Position numbers and translations under genes: made by a program | Assembly (NCBI GenBank): GCA_014529385.2 | Contig: CM043947.1 | Span: forward strand, 98,676,036-98,740,035 | Direction of reading: 5' to 3' | Source of the DNA: Adiantum capillus-veneris | Lineage: Eukaryota; Streptophyta; Polypodiopsida; Polypodiales; Pteridaceae | DNA length: 64,000 nt | The notes under the pieces: generated by a model | Databases searched by the model: none | The model's input: the letters and a program-made list of their open reading frames with translations, nothing else | What the model was told of the DNA's origin: nothing | In this document: one piece after another, positions 54,927-64,000 of the stretch | How positions within the stretch are numbered: position 1 is the first letter of the stretch | How the letters are laid out: every line of letters starts with the position of its first letter

Positions 54927-55647
54927 GGATGTACACGTATGCATTGATTAAACCGAGTCTTGAGAATGTATTCAAGGAAAGATTTTGCTTTTGTATAAAT
55001 GGTATTGTTATCACAACAAAGCAAGCTTGGAAATTAATTGTTTTTTGTGTGTTATCTTGTCATTTCTAAACACCACACTCTTTTAAGATCGTCTCATTTT
55101 TTATTATGTTCTTTAAGATGCTTTCAATTAGGAAATGAAGAACTAGTCCCTAATAAGAACTTGCAGGTTTGGCTCAGCGTATGTTGAAGCCCCTTGCTCA
55201 CTTGCTAGTTGGGATATTTTGATCCTCTTTTCAATATCCTACCTAGCACCAACAAGTGAGATTTAAAGTTAAGCTTCACGCTCATGTCAATCTCGTAGTT
55301 ACCTGATGTTATATAGCACAAAGGTCACCTGCAAATAATCTTGAGGTCAAACTACAATAACATATTAAGATTGCAAGTCCCATGTATACTAAGTACAAGT
55401 GAGAATACACTTATAGCATGCTTGTCAATGAAGCGACTTGTGGTAGAGAGACAAAGTACATATTTGAACAAAGTCCAATGATTAAGATCTTGTGCATTGA
55501 AGCCCTTGATTGTGTATTCAAAAATGCATTTTGTCTCTTGTGTGGATGGAATACAATTAAAATTTACATTGCAAGGTTTCCATTTTGCAAAAAACTCAAT
55601 TGTTTTCATTTGTTATCTTGATGTTACGCCGGACTCATTTAACATCA
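54927..55647. other. Right part of the unknown insertion, no gene
   Basis: AT-rich with short ORFs that match nothing I recognise. The end repeats ATGTTACGC: 55620 reads GATGTTACGCCGGA, and the copia flank at 55649 reads ATGTTACGCTGGA. Confidence 0.55.
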
Positions 55648-55652
55648 CATGT

Positions 55653-56374
55653 TACGCTGGATCTTCAAGAAAAAGTTTATATGCAGTAGCCAGAAGGGTT
55701 TGTTGAGAAGGGCAATGAAGACTTGGTGTGTCAGTTAGAATAGACTCTTTATGGTCTAAAACAATGATCAAGGGAGTGGTATCGTAATTTCTACTCGTTC
55801 ATGCTCTCTCAAGGCTACACACGTAGCGATATGGACCATTGCCTCTACACTAAGTGAGCTAAAGATGGTAGTTTTCTGCTTTTGGTCCTTTGTGTGGATA
55901 ATATGTTAATTGCCGAGAAACGCAGGGATGAGATTTCAGCCTTCAAGTCAAAGTTACATGCAAACTTTGAAATGAAAGACATGGGTGAAGCAAGCCATAT
56001 CCCTAGCATGCGCATTAAGTGAGACAGATGCAAGAAACTGGTCTATTTGTCTCAATCTAAGTACATTGCTAAAGTTCTTAAGAATTTCAATATGGAAAAG
56101 GGGAAGGCATTGAGTACTCCACTGCCTCCATATGTGAAAATTTCTAAAAATGATTGCCCTAATTTTGAAGAGGAAAATTCTGAAATGGCACAAGTGCCTT
56201 ATTCATCTGCAGTTGGGATTTTGATGTATGCAATGATTTCTACACGTCTTGATATTGCTTTTGCAGTGGGAGTTGTTAGCAGATACATGTCAAATCTAGG
56301 CAAGAAACATTGGGAGGCAGTGAAAGGGGTTATGTGATATTTGAATGGTACAAAAGACATGTGCATTTGCTTTA
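55653..56374 (+). pseudogene. pol: Copia reverse transcriptase C-terminal part and RNase H start
   Basis: Continues with LQEKVYMQ, stop, PEGFVEKGNEDLVCQLE and LYGLKQ, SREWYRNFYSFMLSQGYTRS and DMDHCLYTK. The catalytic motif YVDD reads LCVDNMLIAEK: the second Asp is Asn. Then LHANFEMKDMGEASHIPSMR, LSQSKYIAKVLKNFNMEKGK and VPYSSAVGILMYAMISTRLD, ending in the RNase H start (YLNGTKDMCICF). About five stops. The sequence ends abruptly at 56374 against an inverted LTR fragment. Confidence 0.85.
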
Positions 56375-56537
56375 GAAGAAGAGAGGAGACACAGGTTTGG
56401 ATGGACTCCAAACACAATAGTGTTAGGATTATGAGTCCTTATTCTTTTATGTAGAATGAATGGTCAGTGTTAGTTTCTGGTTAGTCTCCGTCCGCCCAAC
56501 ACTTAGGCGCAGCACATTGGGATTTACCACCCCAACA
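56375..56537 (-). repeat. Inverted, truncated copia LTR fragment
   Basis: The minus strand from 56537 reads TGTTGGGGTGGTAAATCCC and follows the 5-prime LTR (5039 onward) through CCATTCATTCTACATAAAAG and ATTGTGTTTGGA, with a small deletion, to CTCTCTTCTTCT. The last 40 or so bases of the LTR are missing. Its orientation is opposite to the copia element it abuts. Confidence 0.8.
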
Positions 56538-58847
56538 ACCTCAAAAAAGTAGGGGGATAAGGTAGCCTTACACCTCTTAATGGACTCTTACCTAATGAGA
56601 AGGTAAGGGAGGTGGCTAGGAGAAAGGGATAAGGGGTGTGTGTGCTGGTTGGGGGGGGGGGGGGGACCACTTTGACCTCTTTTCCCTCACTTCTTGTCCC
56701 GGATTCAAAAGTATACTAAGAATATATATATATATATATACATATTTAAAATTAAAACTCATATTTTCCATCCTCAAAAGCCCCCTAAACCTATTTTATG
56801 GTCAAAAAAGTATTTTTTGACCTTTAAAGGTAAAAAGCCTATCCTATCGCTAACAAGTGACTTCTCTCTCTACAATCCTTTTCAAAATCTCTCCATTGCT
56901 GCAACAACCACATGCACTCTATAGTCACACATTCTCTCTCTAGTAGCTTTCTTCCGCCTCCATTGTAGCACCAATCAAGCTTATCCCCCTTCTCTTCCCC
57001 TTGTCCACCACATATTTTCACACCAAGCTAGATTCTATCACTTCTCTAACCTCCATTGCAACATGAAACAAGATCTTCCTCCTACTTTTATTCACTCACA
57101 CTACATGCAGATCTCTACTCTCGACGACAACAAAAGGGTGGGCTCAAAGGACAAGTACACCACAACAATAGAAGGTGTAAGTGGTGAGTGGGCATTGCAA
57201 GGGTTCACATCTAGCATAACTTGATTGAATGGTAATGAAATTGTCCTTGTAGCTTACATTCAAATCTTATTACCATCTCCATCTCTAAATTTATCATGCT
57301 AGCAACAAACAACCTCTTTATGGCTTTGAACACCTAGGGTTTCACACCTCTATCAACAAAAGTAAGCAAAGTTCCTCATACCATTAGGGTGTGATATTGT
57401 TTTGTGGCTTTGGTGCACGATATAGTGTTGTATATCATGTGATTGAATCTTACAGTGCAAGTAAGACTCAATAGGTATAAAGATTTGCCCAAGATTCTCC
57501 TTCTAGTTCCTTCTTTGTATAATTCTTAGTAGATTATTAGAATGACATCATTTTATACTTTATTACTTTGTGCTCACAGATTTTATTGTTTACTATAGAG
57601 TCAACTTGATTTGAGGGGAGAGATGCAAGCAACCATGTGCAGAGATAAAAATCATTGTATTCTTGTTTTGTGAGGAACCTTACAATCCCTCCATTGCAAT
57701 ACCAAGCAGCCGCAACCCCTTATTCCATCTCCATTGAATCACAAAGAAATCACACCTCCTTATTTCATCAGCATTGTAGTACCCTCAATTCCACAATAGT
57801 AAAGGCATTGATAGTGAGTGGCTACCACAAGAGTATCTTAAGGGTGCTTTGGTTTTCAAGGTGAAGGAGGATAAGGAAACCTTGCCAAGAATACCATATC
57901 CTTGTATAACTATCGTTACCTACCTATCAAACAAGTACGACACGCCTCTCAAGAATGCCTTCTTATTCTTAATGTCCCCCATCCTTTTTGATTGAAGACT
58001 TTATATGATGTTGATGATTATTCTATGTAAAATTTATGTAGCACTATAATAAATTTATTATCTCTAAGCCCGTATTGCCTCGATTGTGAAGATAAATTTA
58101 ATGGTTGACACTTTATTTGGTTTGTAACAAGCTATGTGCACTATTAGTGTAGATCTTTTCAAATACAAAATGCTTCCTTGCTTCAACTTTCAATAGAAGA
58201 CTTTTGGTAGCCAAATTAGAGGCATTACAATGATTAGCACTATGTTGGATAATTTTACGTAATAATATGGTATCTTCGCTAAGTTTATTAGTGCTCAATA
58301 GTTGGGTGTAGCAAACTATACCATTATGCTAGGAGATTGGAAAAATATATCGTTATGGTAGGAGATGCAACACGGTTCCTTTTCTATCACATGTTTACCT
58401 TGGATCCTATCTCTTGACTATTGTCATTTGGGGGATCCAAAGGGGGACTAGGGACAACTACCAAGGCCCCCCTTGGCGGTGGAGTTCGGGGGCAGTGCCC
58501 TCGAAGGCCGAAAATAAATGCATTTTGGAATATGATTTCACATGTATTATTAGTCAAAATTGGATGATATTCACCATGTGATTAGGAGTGTCTTGATACT
58601 CACTTTTGTATGAGGGATTGACACACACAACGTCTATTGTAAAAAAGAAGTACTCTGCTTCAGCAAGATTTCTCCACCAAAATAGATTTATTCTTTAGCA
58701 CAAAGAGTTATTCTTTAACCACCATGGATCAATTCAAGAACCATTTACCAGCTTGTAGGAGATTATAGTATAGCAATTAAAAATAAAATCTTCTTTTACA
58801 AATTAAATAAATTCATTATAGATATGTGAGCCAATTACACAGCTTTT
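56538..58847. other. No gene recognised
   Basis: Simple runs include poly-G 56651-56665 and (AT)n 56721-56740. 56840-57060 is pyrimidine-rich in a way similar to 30.9-31.3 kb, but no inverted terminal repeat was found. A GC-rich island near 58430-58520 (AGTTCGGGGGCAGTGCCC) resembles a repeat terminus. All ORFs are short and unlike known proteins. Confidence 0.55.
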
Positions 58848-59017
58848 AAAAAAGGGTCCTAAGACCATGTTAGGGCCATGGGGATCCTCAACTAAGTGAC
58901 CACAAGGGCGCACAAAACCGCCAAATAGGAACCACTCTTTGTCCAAATGACACTCCCTTGTGACCCCTCTTTTTGAGTTCCCCTAGGGATTTAACATGGT
59001 CCTAGGGTCCTTTTTTC
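58848..59017. mobile_element. 170-bp foldback MITE
   Basis: The left half begins AAAAAAGGGTCCTAAGACC and the right half ends GGTCCTAGGGTCCTTTTTT. The halves are imperfect complements over about 65 bases (AGACCATGTTAG with TTAACATGGTCCT; GACCACAAGGG with CCCTTGTGACC). No coding capacity. No clear target duplication, so the class is undecided. Confidence 0.72.
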
Positions 59018-60236
59018 TATGATTCATGGACAAAGTCAATGAACACTTGAAGCTCGAGTCGTGCTTATGAAGACCTTTTGAAAATCATACCTTGAGAATT
59101 CTATGCTAGAAGAGCTTGAAAATGCAACATACACTCACCCCTAAGGTCTTTGAAAACACCCAAGAATGATAAATTCAGGGATTACTTATCAAAATATTGA
59201 ATCTTACCTTATCATAGCCCAAGTTCTTTCTTTCTTGTTTTCAAAGAGTACATAATTGGGTAGAGCTTCATCTCAAGGTTACTGTTGAGAAGATTAGTTC
59301 ATCAAATCTTCTAATTCATTTATCTTCCTGTGTGCCAAATCTCAATCCTGTTAGAGTTGACGAACTTGTAAGAGACTACAATATATAGACCAGCTTGTAG
59401 ATCTTTCTCTCTCTTGCTTTCTAAGAAGGAATCAAGTACTAACACAAGGAAACTCTTCTTTAGCACAAGGAAATTCTCTTTGATATGTAATCAAGCAACA
59501 TAATTATATTAATATATGTTAAGTTCTGGATGGCACAAGTGCATGGTGGGAATGCTGCAAAGGTTTATTCCTCATACATCATTTAGAGTTTGGAATCTAC
59601 TCTATTATATCGTTTTATGTAAAAAATAGCCAAAGCAAGAATCAATTTACACTTAAAATGTTACAAATCTAATTTACATCTCTAATGAGCTCAAAATATG
59701 GTGGAGATAAGCTGATCTCGCACAAAAAAAAAAACAATAGAGTCCAAATTGCTTCATATTAATCTTGATCAAGATATGGTCGTAAATACTATTCAAGGGG
59801 TAGTGTAGTCATAACTCTTGCATTCATTCCATGACATAGTGTACTCATTGTAATGTATTGCATAAAAATATCTATGGTGGGGATGTTCCTTATTAGGAAA
59901 GAATGCTTTTCTCAAAGAAAGTATTTTTATTTCCCTGCTTAGGATCCCTCCATGTTAGCATAATGGTTGTTTTGGTGGGAGATGCGTTAAATTATACAAT
60001 GAAAGTTCTTCATGAGAGATTTGTGCCGCCATAAATGAGTCATGTTATGCCAACAACTTGAGCCATTGTCACAAAGATCACCTCCAATAAGCATGTATTT
60101 GAAGAACCTACCTACAAGATATAACAAAGAAGGTTGTTTTAGAGAAATCTTGTGTTAAATCTTTATTATGTCAAAGACTAGAAGGTTATGCAAACTTTAC
60201 AATGAAATTCAAGGATATGAGTGGTTGCATGTGCGT

Positions 60237-60280
<44 letters not shown>

Positions 60281-61568
60281 ACTGGGTACATATACACACA
60301 CACATCAAATTTTGATGAGAATGGTTCAAAATTTGAATTGGAGATTTTAAAGGGAAGAAAAGCAATAGAAAATACACCGGAGTGTATAGGCTATCGCTTA
60401 CATTATCCCAATAGGCATTCCTTCCCTCTCCCAACATATTGAAGAAACCTAAAGAGACTTCTTAAAGTAGGATGTAAGTGGCAGTTCATGTGTACAAATG
60501 TTATCTACTCAACGGTTGACAATGGTCTCACCTACAATACATCATTGTTGCCATAACCTTTGATCACCCATGTTATCGTGCTATGGCACGTTCATAGTGA
60601 AAACGAATGCTAGGAGATTTATCTTGTGACTTTTTAGATGCATGAATCTATTTATACCATAAATATGCATGTATAAGTATAATATTAAGCATCCTATTTA
60701 TCCTAATATTTATGTCAAAGATAATCTACTTTTACTTGGCCATTTAAAGGTGTCAATAGATATGCCTCCTTAGCTTGGGAAAAAATAGCATTGGCTCTTT
60801 CTTTCTACTATCCCATTATCACCTCACACTCTAGGGGGCCACAAGAAGACTTTTGTTGTAAAAAAGATACCCTATTTTGATGATGGTTTTGCACATGGTT
60901 CCCATCCAAACTGGAAAAAGTATATAGAATGGAAATCGTAGATCATGAGATTCATTTTTTTCCCCTACTTTTATTTTTTTACTAGGAGCCATGATTGAGG
61001 AGATATGGTCAAAATGGTGTACCCCAATCTGCCCACATCATGGAGAGACATCCCATTTCAAACTTTGCCAGCTCCTGCTCACACTCGCTCCTCTCTTTCT
61101 TGTGTAGCCCTTGGGGGTTCCCTTCACCTGTAAAAGGGGACCTCTTATTCCTTGAAAACCATTCATTAAAGAGTGAGAACATAAGCCTAATCCTACACTT
61201 TCTTCTTGAGGAAGACTAGCCAATCTTGTAAGCAGTCCTTGGAAGATCAACTCTACCTAGTAAAGAAGGACTTGAACTTGGTGCATCAATCAATGCTTGA
61301 CGTCTTCCCTCTTGTTCTCTCTCCATCAAAATGGCAAATAACTCCGGAGGGGTTTAGTAATATGTGCTTTAGTTTGAGATTTTGTTAGTTTCTTGTTTTT
61401 TTCTTTTTTATCTCTAATCCAACCTATATCTCTAACTTTATCTCCTTGTCTAACCAAATGTATCTCTTTGTCCCTTACATTCTTTGCTAATCTATCTCTT
61501 CAACTATCTTGCTTCATAATCACCTAGCTATGTCTGCATAAGTCTCTACCTCTATCTCTGGATACTGA
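59018..61568. other. No gene recognised; (GT)n microsatellite
   Basis: AT-rich sequence with only short ORFs. A (GT)n run covers 60242-60279, preceded by interrupted GT units and followed by a short CA run. No conserved domain, splice-like structure or RNA gene could be seen. Confidence 0.55.
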
Positions 61569-62690
61569 TGTCATACATTTTCTGGATGAGCATGAGGTCA
61601 CTAAATCATGCCAAAAAGCTTGCCCATATGTGTACATAGCCGTGCAAGTCTTGGAAGTGATCGTGTAAAAAATCATGTACAAAGGTGTGATTTTTCTAGG
61701 CTTGGATCCTGATGTTTTAGGTTGTTTGAGTCTCCAAAACATGTTATTCAATAAGTATTTTTGGTCGTCTTTTATAGCTCGTGAATCGGACTTGTACATC
61801 ATGAGTTACGAGCATCCGAAGTGGGTGGTCTCAACTTAGAAAATGATTGCAGGTGCATGCAATTGGGCCAACATGAGGATTGGAATTGAAAATGCTAAGA
61901 TTTAAGATTTATATAAATAGTCAAGATGATGGGCTTGAGCCATATGTTATGGTGTGTCATTCAACGACCGAAGCAGCAAGTTATGCTTGGAGGAAAGTGT
62001 CCAAGAAATTCTCTAGCTATGGGGAGAGTCTGGAAAATTGTTGGGCACAAGGGGTTTGGGATGCTTGAGGAGGAATTTTCCATGTGGAATGGGGATTATC
62101 CAACATGTGAATGGAAAAGAGGAGAGTGGGGAATATATAGCCTAAAGGGGGAGTGCCCTTTAGGTATGTCACTTGTTGCAAGGCTTGGCGTGGGCTCCTT
62201 GGGGAGAGAGGGCACCTTTTCCAGATGTCCACACTACCTGGCCAGGTGCTTAGTCCACTTTTGGTCCCCTAGAAACTTTCCCCCACCCCATTCCCTGGTC
62301 AAAGGGTCATCGACACCTCATTTGATGCCCAGAAAAGGCAAAAAATGAGCTAATTTTGAAAGATTCCTACCAAGAGAGCCTTGTCGGCTGAGAAGATAGA
62401 GATTTTTTTTGGAATAAAAGATAATAAATACTCCCATTTTAATAGATGTAACACTTGCATAACTTCTAGAGAGCTCATTTTTTAGCAAGAAAGAGTACAC
62501 CCCCAATTTCGAGCGGCTGTAACTCTTTCACCTTTCATATGTTTTTTGCCTAAAAATACTGTACAAACCTCTACACAAGAGGAGCTCTATCATGATGTAC
62601 TCATTTTATTTTAATTTTGAGTGTGTTCCATGCTTGAAGGGTTTTTCATAAATCTCTATATGTGTCATAAGAGTCTCCAAAGCCAACAAG
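61569..62690 (+). repeat. Gypsy B-like LTR, second element
   Basis: Starts TGTCATACATTTTCTGG and follows the family-B LTR with many changes. Shared blocks include AAAAAGCTTGCCCA, CATCATGAGTTAC, GGGGAGAG, CCCACTTTTGGTCCCC-like and CCCTGGTCAAA. The 3-prime part of the LTR, primer site and gag start are not identifiable, so the end given is approximate. Confidence 0.65.
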
Positions 62691-64000
62691 GATGGGAGGT
62701 GATATGTTTCCACTCTTCCAGCAGATTCCTAATAGGGAGAAGTATTATATCAAGGTACTAAATAAGAAAATCAGGCCTCAACCTCTAGTGGTCATGTGGG
62801 TATTGTGCGGGTTGAAAAAAAAGAAGTAGATATGATGCTTGTAGGCCAGAAGAGAGAGGGAGGGATACACCGCTCCCTGTCCAAGGAAATAGAAAGGGAA
62901 AGAGAAAGAGGGTGAAGATTCAAAATCCAAGAGGAAGAGAAGACCTTGTAGACGGTTTGAAGTAGTAGATTTACCTTTGGGAGAAGGCCAAATAGCTTAC
63001 AGTTTAAAGAAAGACCTGCAGATTGGGAGGAAAGTAGATTGTACTTTTGGACAATTTATTAATATGGTGCACAAACTTAAAAGTTAGTGGAAGTCATTAG
63101 TGAATACAGAGAAAGAGCCGAAGCATGGAAAATTCAGAGTGTTGGCTGTAGGAGAGTTACTCGACATTTATCCTGTGGTGAATGTTTGCCATAAACGTAT
63201 GTGCATGGGAGAGGCCTACATTGATGGAGGTGTTCAAGTTTGTGTGATCACATAGTCACGTGTTGATAGATTCGGTATCATTATATGCAGAAGCTCTGGG
63301 TTTTGGATTCGACTAGCAAACCATGAAAAAGTGAAGTGTTTGGGGCTGATTAAGAATTTGTAAGTTGAGGTCTTTAACATGAAGGCTATAGTAAAATTTC
63401 ATGTTATACCAGCCTGGGAGATTTTCCTCTTATTTTGGGATGACCTTGGTTGAGAGTTATTGGTGTTGCTCAATATTGGAGTAAGGGCACAATCTGTGTG
63501 TATGTGAGGAAGGGTGAATAGAGGGTGTTTGATATGACTACCAAAGCAGCCTTTGGCACTAGAAGATGTGAGTGAAAATGATGAATCCGAAGTTACCAGT
63601 GAAGACAGTTCTAAAGATTCAGAAAGTAGCACTGCTTCTAGCTCCAATGATGAGGGTGAAGTGCCATTCTTGTTGTTGGGTGAGGAGAAGAGAGAAGTGG
63701 GTGAAATATTTCAAGTGTCAGGGAATATAAATGCTTCAAGCCATTTAGAGTAACTTGAAGAGCTGATGCAGCTTAACCAGGAATTGGCAGTGAAGAAAGA
63801 GTTGATTCAAATTATGTTGAGTGTTGATTTGACACAAGGAGAAAGAAGGGAGTACTTAACAATGTTAGACAGGTTTCCAAATCTTTTCATCGCTTCATAT
63901 TAAGGAATAAGGGGTTTTTTTTGGGGACCCTATGAAGATCGAACTAGTCAAAGGGAAAAAGCCAATATGACAAAAATGTAGAAGAATGGGTAAGGTGCAA
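62691..64000 (+). pseudogene. Gypsy B-like gag/protease fragment, runs off the window
   Basis: Begins GATGGGAGGTGATATGTTTCC, equal to family B at about 45328, just after the zinc knuckle. It then follows B: HVGIVRVEKK, the Lys/Glu/Arg-rich segment, FEVVDLPLGEGQIAYSLKKD and YIDGGVQVCVIT at about 63220 (here the protease D-G-G is kept, unlike the D-G-D in the complete B copy). The acidic linker (ENDESEVTSEDSSKDSESST) and the start of the RT linker run to the window end. Frameshifts and stops abound. The gag N-terminus and primer site are deleted relative to the LTR upstream. Confidence 0.78.

Larger units (their letters stand above)
51712..55647. mobile_element. 3.9-kb TG...CA insertion, family unknown
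   Basis: Inserted within the copia RT between KTAFLH and its continuation. It begins TGTGGCTACTC and ends TTTAACATCA, flanked by CATGT (51707-51711 and 55648-55652). TG/CA ends and a 5-bp duplication suit an LTR, so it may be a solo LTR carrying the nested TTAA element. I found no primer site, polypurine tract, LTR pair or coding domain, so this remains unproven. Removing it and one CATGT keeps the copia frame. Confidence 0.5.
5039..56374 (+). mobile_element. Ty1/copia retrotransposon, split into five pieces
   Basis: Pieces, in order: LTR, primer site and gag 5039-7030; gag zinc knuckle, protease and integrase start 29653-30580; integrase 39807-40330; linker and reverse transcriptase start 51111-51711; reverse transcriptase and RNase H start 55653-56374. 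They add up to about 4.8 kb, a normal copia length, and follow the copia order gag-PR-INT-RT-RH. Each interruption is explained by an insertion flanked by a short duplication (CTAT, TA, ACGT, CATGT). The 3-prime end is lost against an inverted LTR fragment. Many stops and frameshifts show it is long dead. Confidence 0.85.

Noticed and set aside
60168-60442. Cys-Val or Thr-His repeat ORFs
   Set aside because: Translations of the (GT)n microsatellite.
61038-61388. ORFs of 60-74 residues on both strands near 61.1 kb as a small host gene
   Set aside because: No domain, no splice context and overlapping open frames on both strands; no support beyond openness.

Overview
This is a stretch of a large, repeat-rich plant nuclear genome (Ty1/copia and dual-RNase-H Ty3/gypsy elements, plant TATA boxes, initiator-Met tRNA primer sites). 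Nothing in it fixes the lineage more closely; a gymnosperm, fern or lycophyte would fit as well as a repeat-rich flowering plant. I found no ordinary single-copy host gene, rRNA, tRNA or CRISPR. Nearly everything is transposable elements nested inside one another.

Layout. 1-1.5 kb holds no recognisable gene. 1.57-5.04 kb is a decayed hAT transposase (DUF659 type), split by a solo LTR of gypsy family A (2064-4778, 4-bp duplication CTAG). A Ty1/copia element starts at 5039 (LTR, tRNA-iMet primer site, gag). Its remaining pieces reappear, mostly in register, at 29.65, 39.81, 51.11 and 55.65 kb, and it ends at about 56.37 kb against an inverted piece of its own kind of LTR. Four insertions break it: (1) 7031-29652, a family-A gypsy composite LTR-internal-LTR-internal-LTR flanked by CTAT; (2) 30583-39804, a 9.2-kb DNA transposon; (3) 40331-51106, a decayed gypsy family B element flanked by ACGT; (4) 51712-55647, a TG...CA insertion that itself holds a TTAA-flanked inverted-repeat element. 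A third layer includes a short-LTR non-autonomous retroelement with two tandem arrays (13054-15811) inside gypsy A copy 1, and an antisense family-A solo LTR (42004-44576) inside gypsy B. 56.5-61.6 kb is gene-less, with a 170-bp foldback MITE. 61.57-64.0 kb is a second, internally deleted family-B element running off the window.

The most unusual region is the DNA transposon at 30.6-39.8 kb. Besides a decayed minus-strand transposase-like gene and an unrecognised plus-strand multi-exon gene, it carries a minus-strand gene derived from histone H3 (35423-36225). That gene begins with the exact H3 residues 1-8, has a long charged tail in place of the normal one, and ends with a recognisable H3 histone-fold C terminus from which helix alpha-1 is missing. 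Two related long hairpins (34.52-35.20 kb) lie between the converging ends of this gene and the plus-strand gene.

Gypsy copies 1 and 2 have different catalytic lesions (reverse transcriptase in copy 1, protease and integrase in copy 2) but share one gag stop codon. This suggests a locally duplicated or already defective lineage. Family A and B elements here all have 4-bp target duplications, and both use the same unusual primer-binding site.
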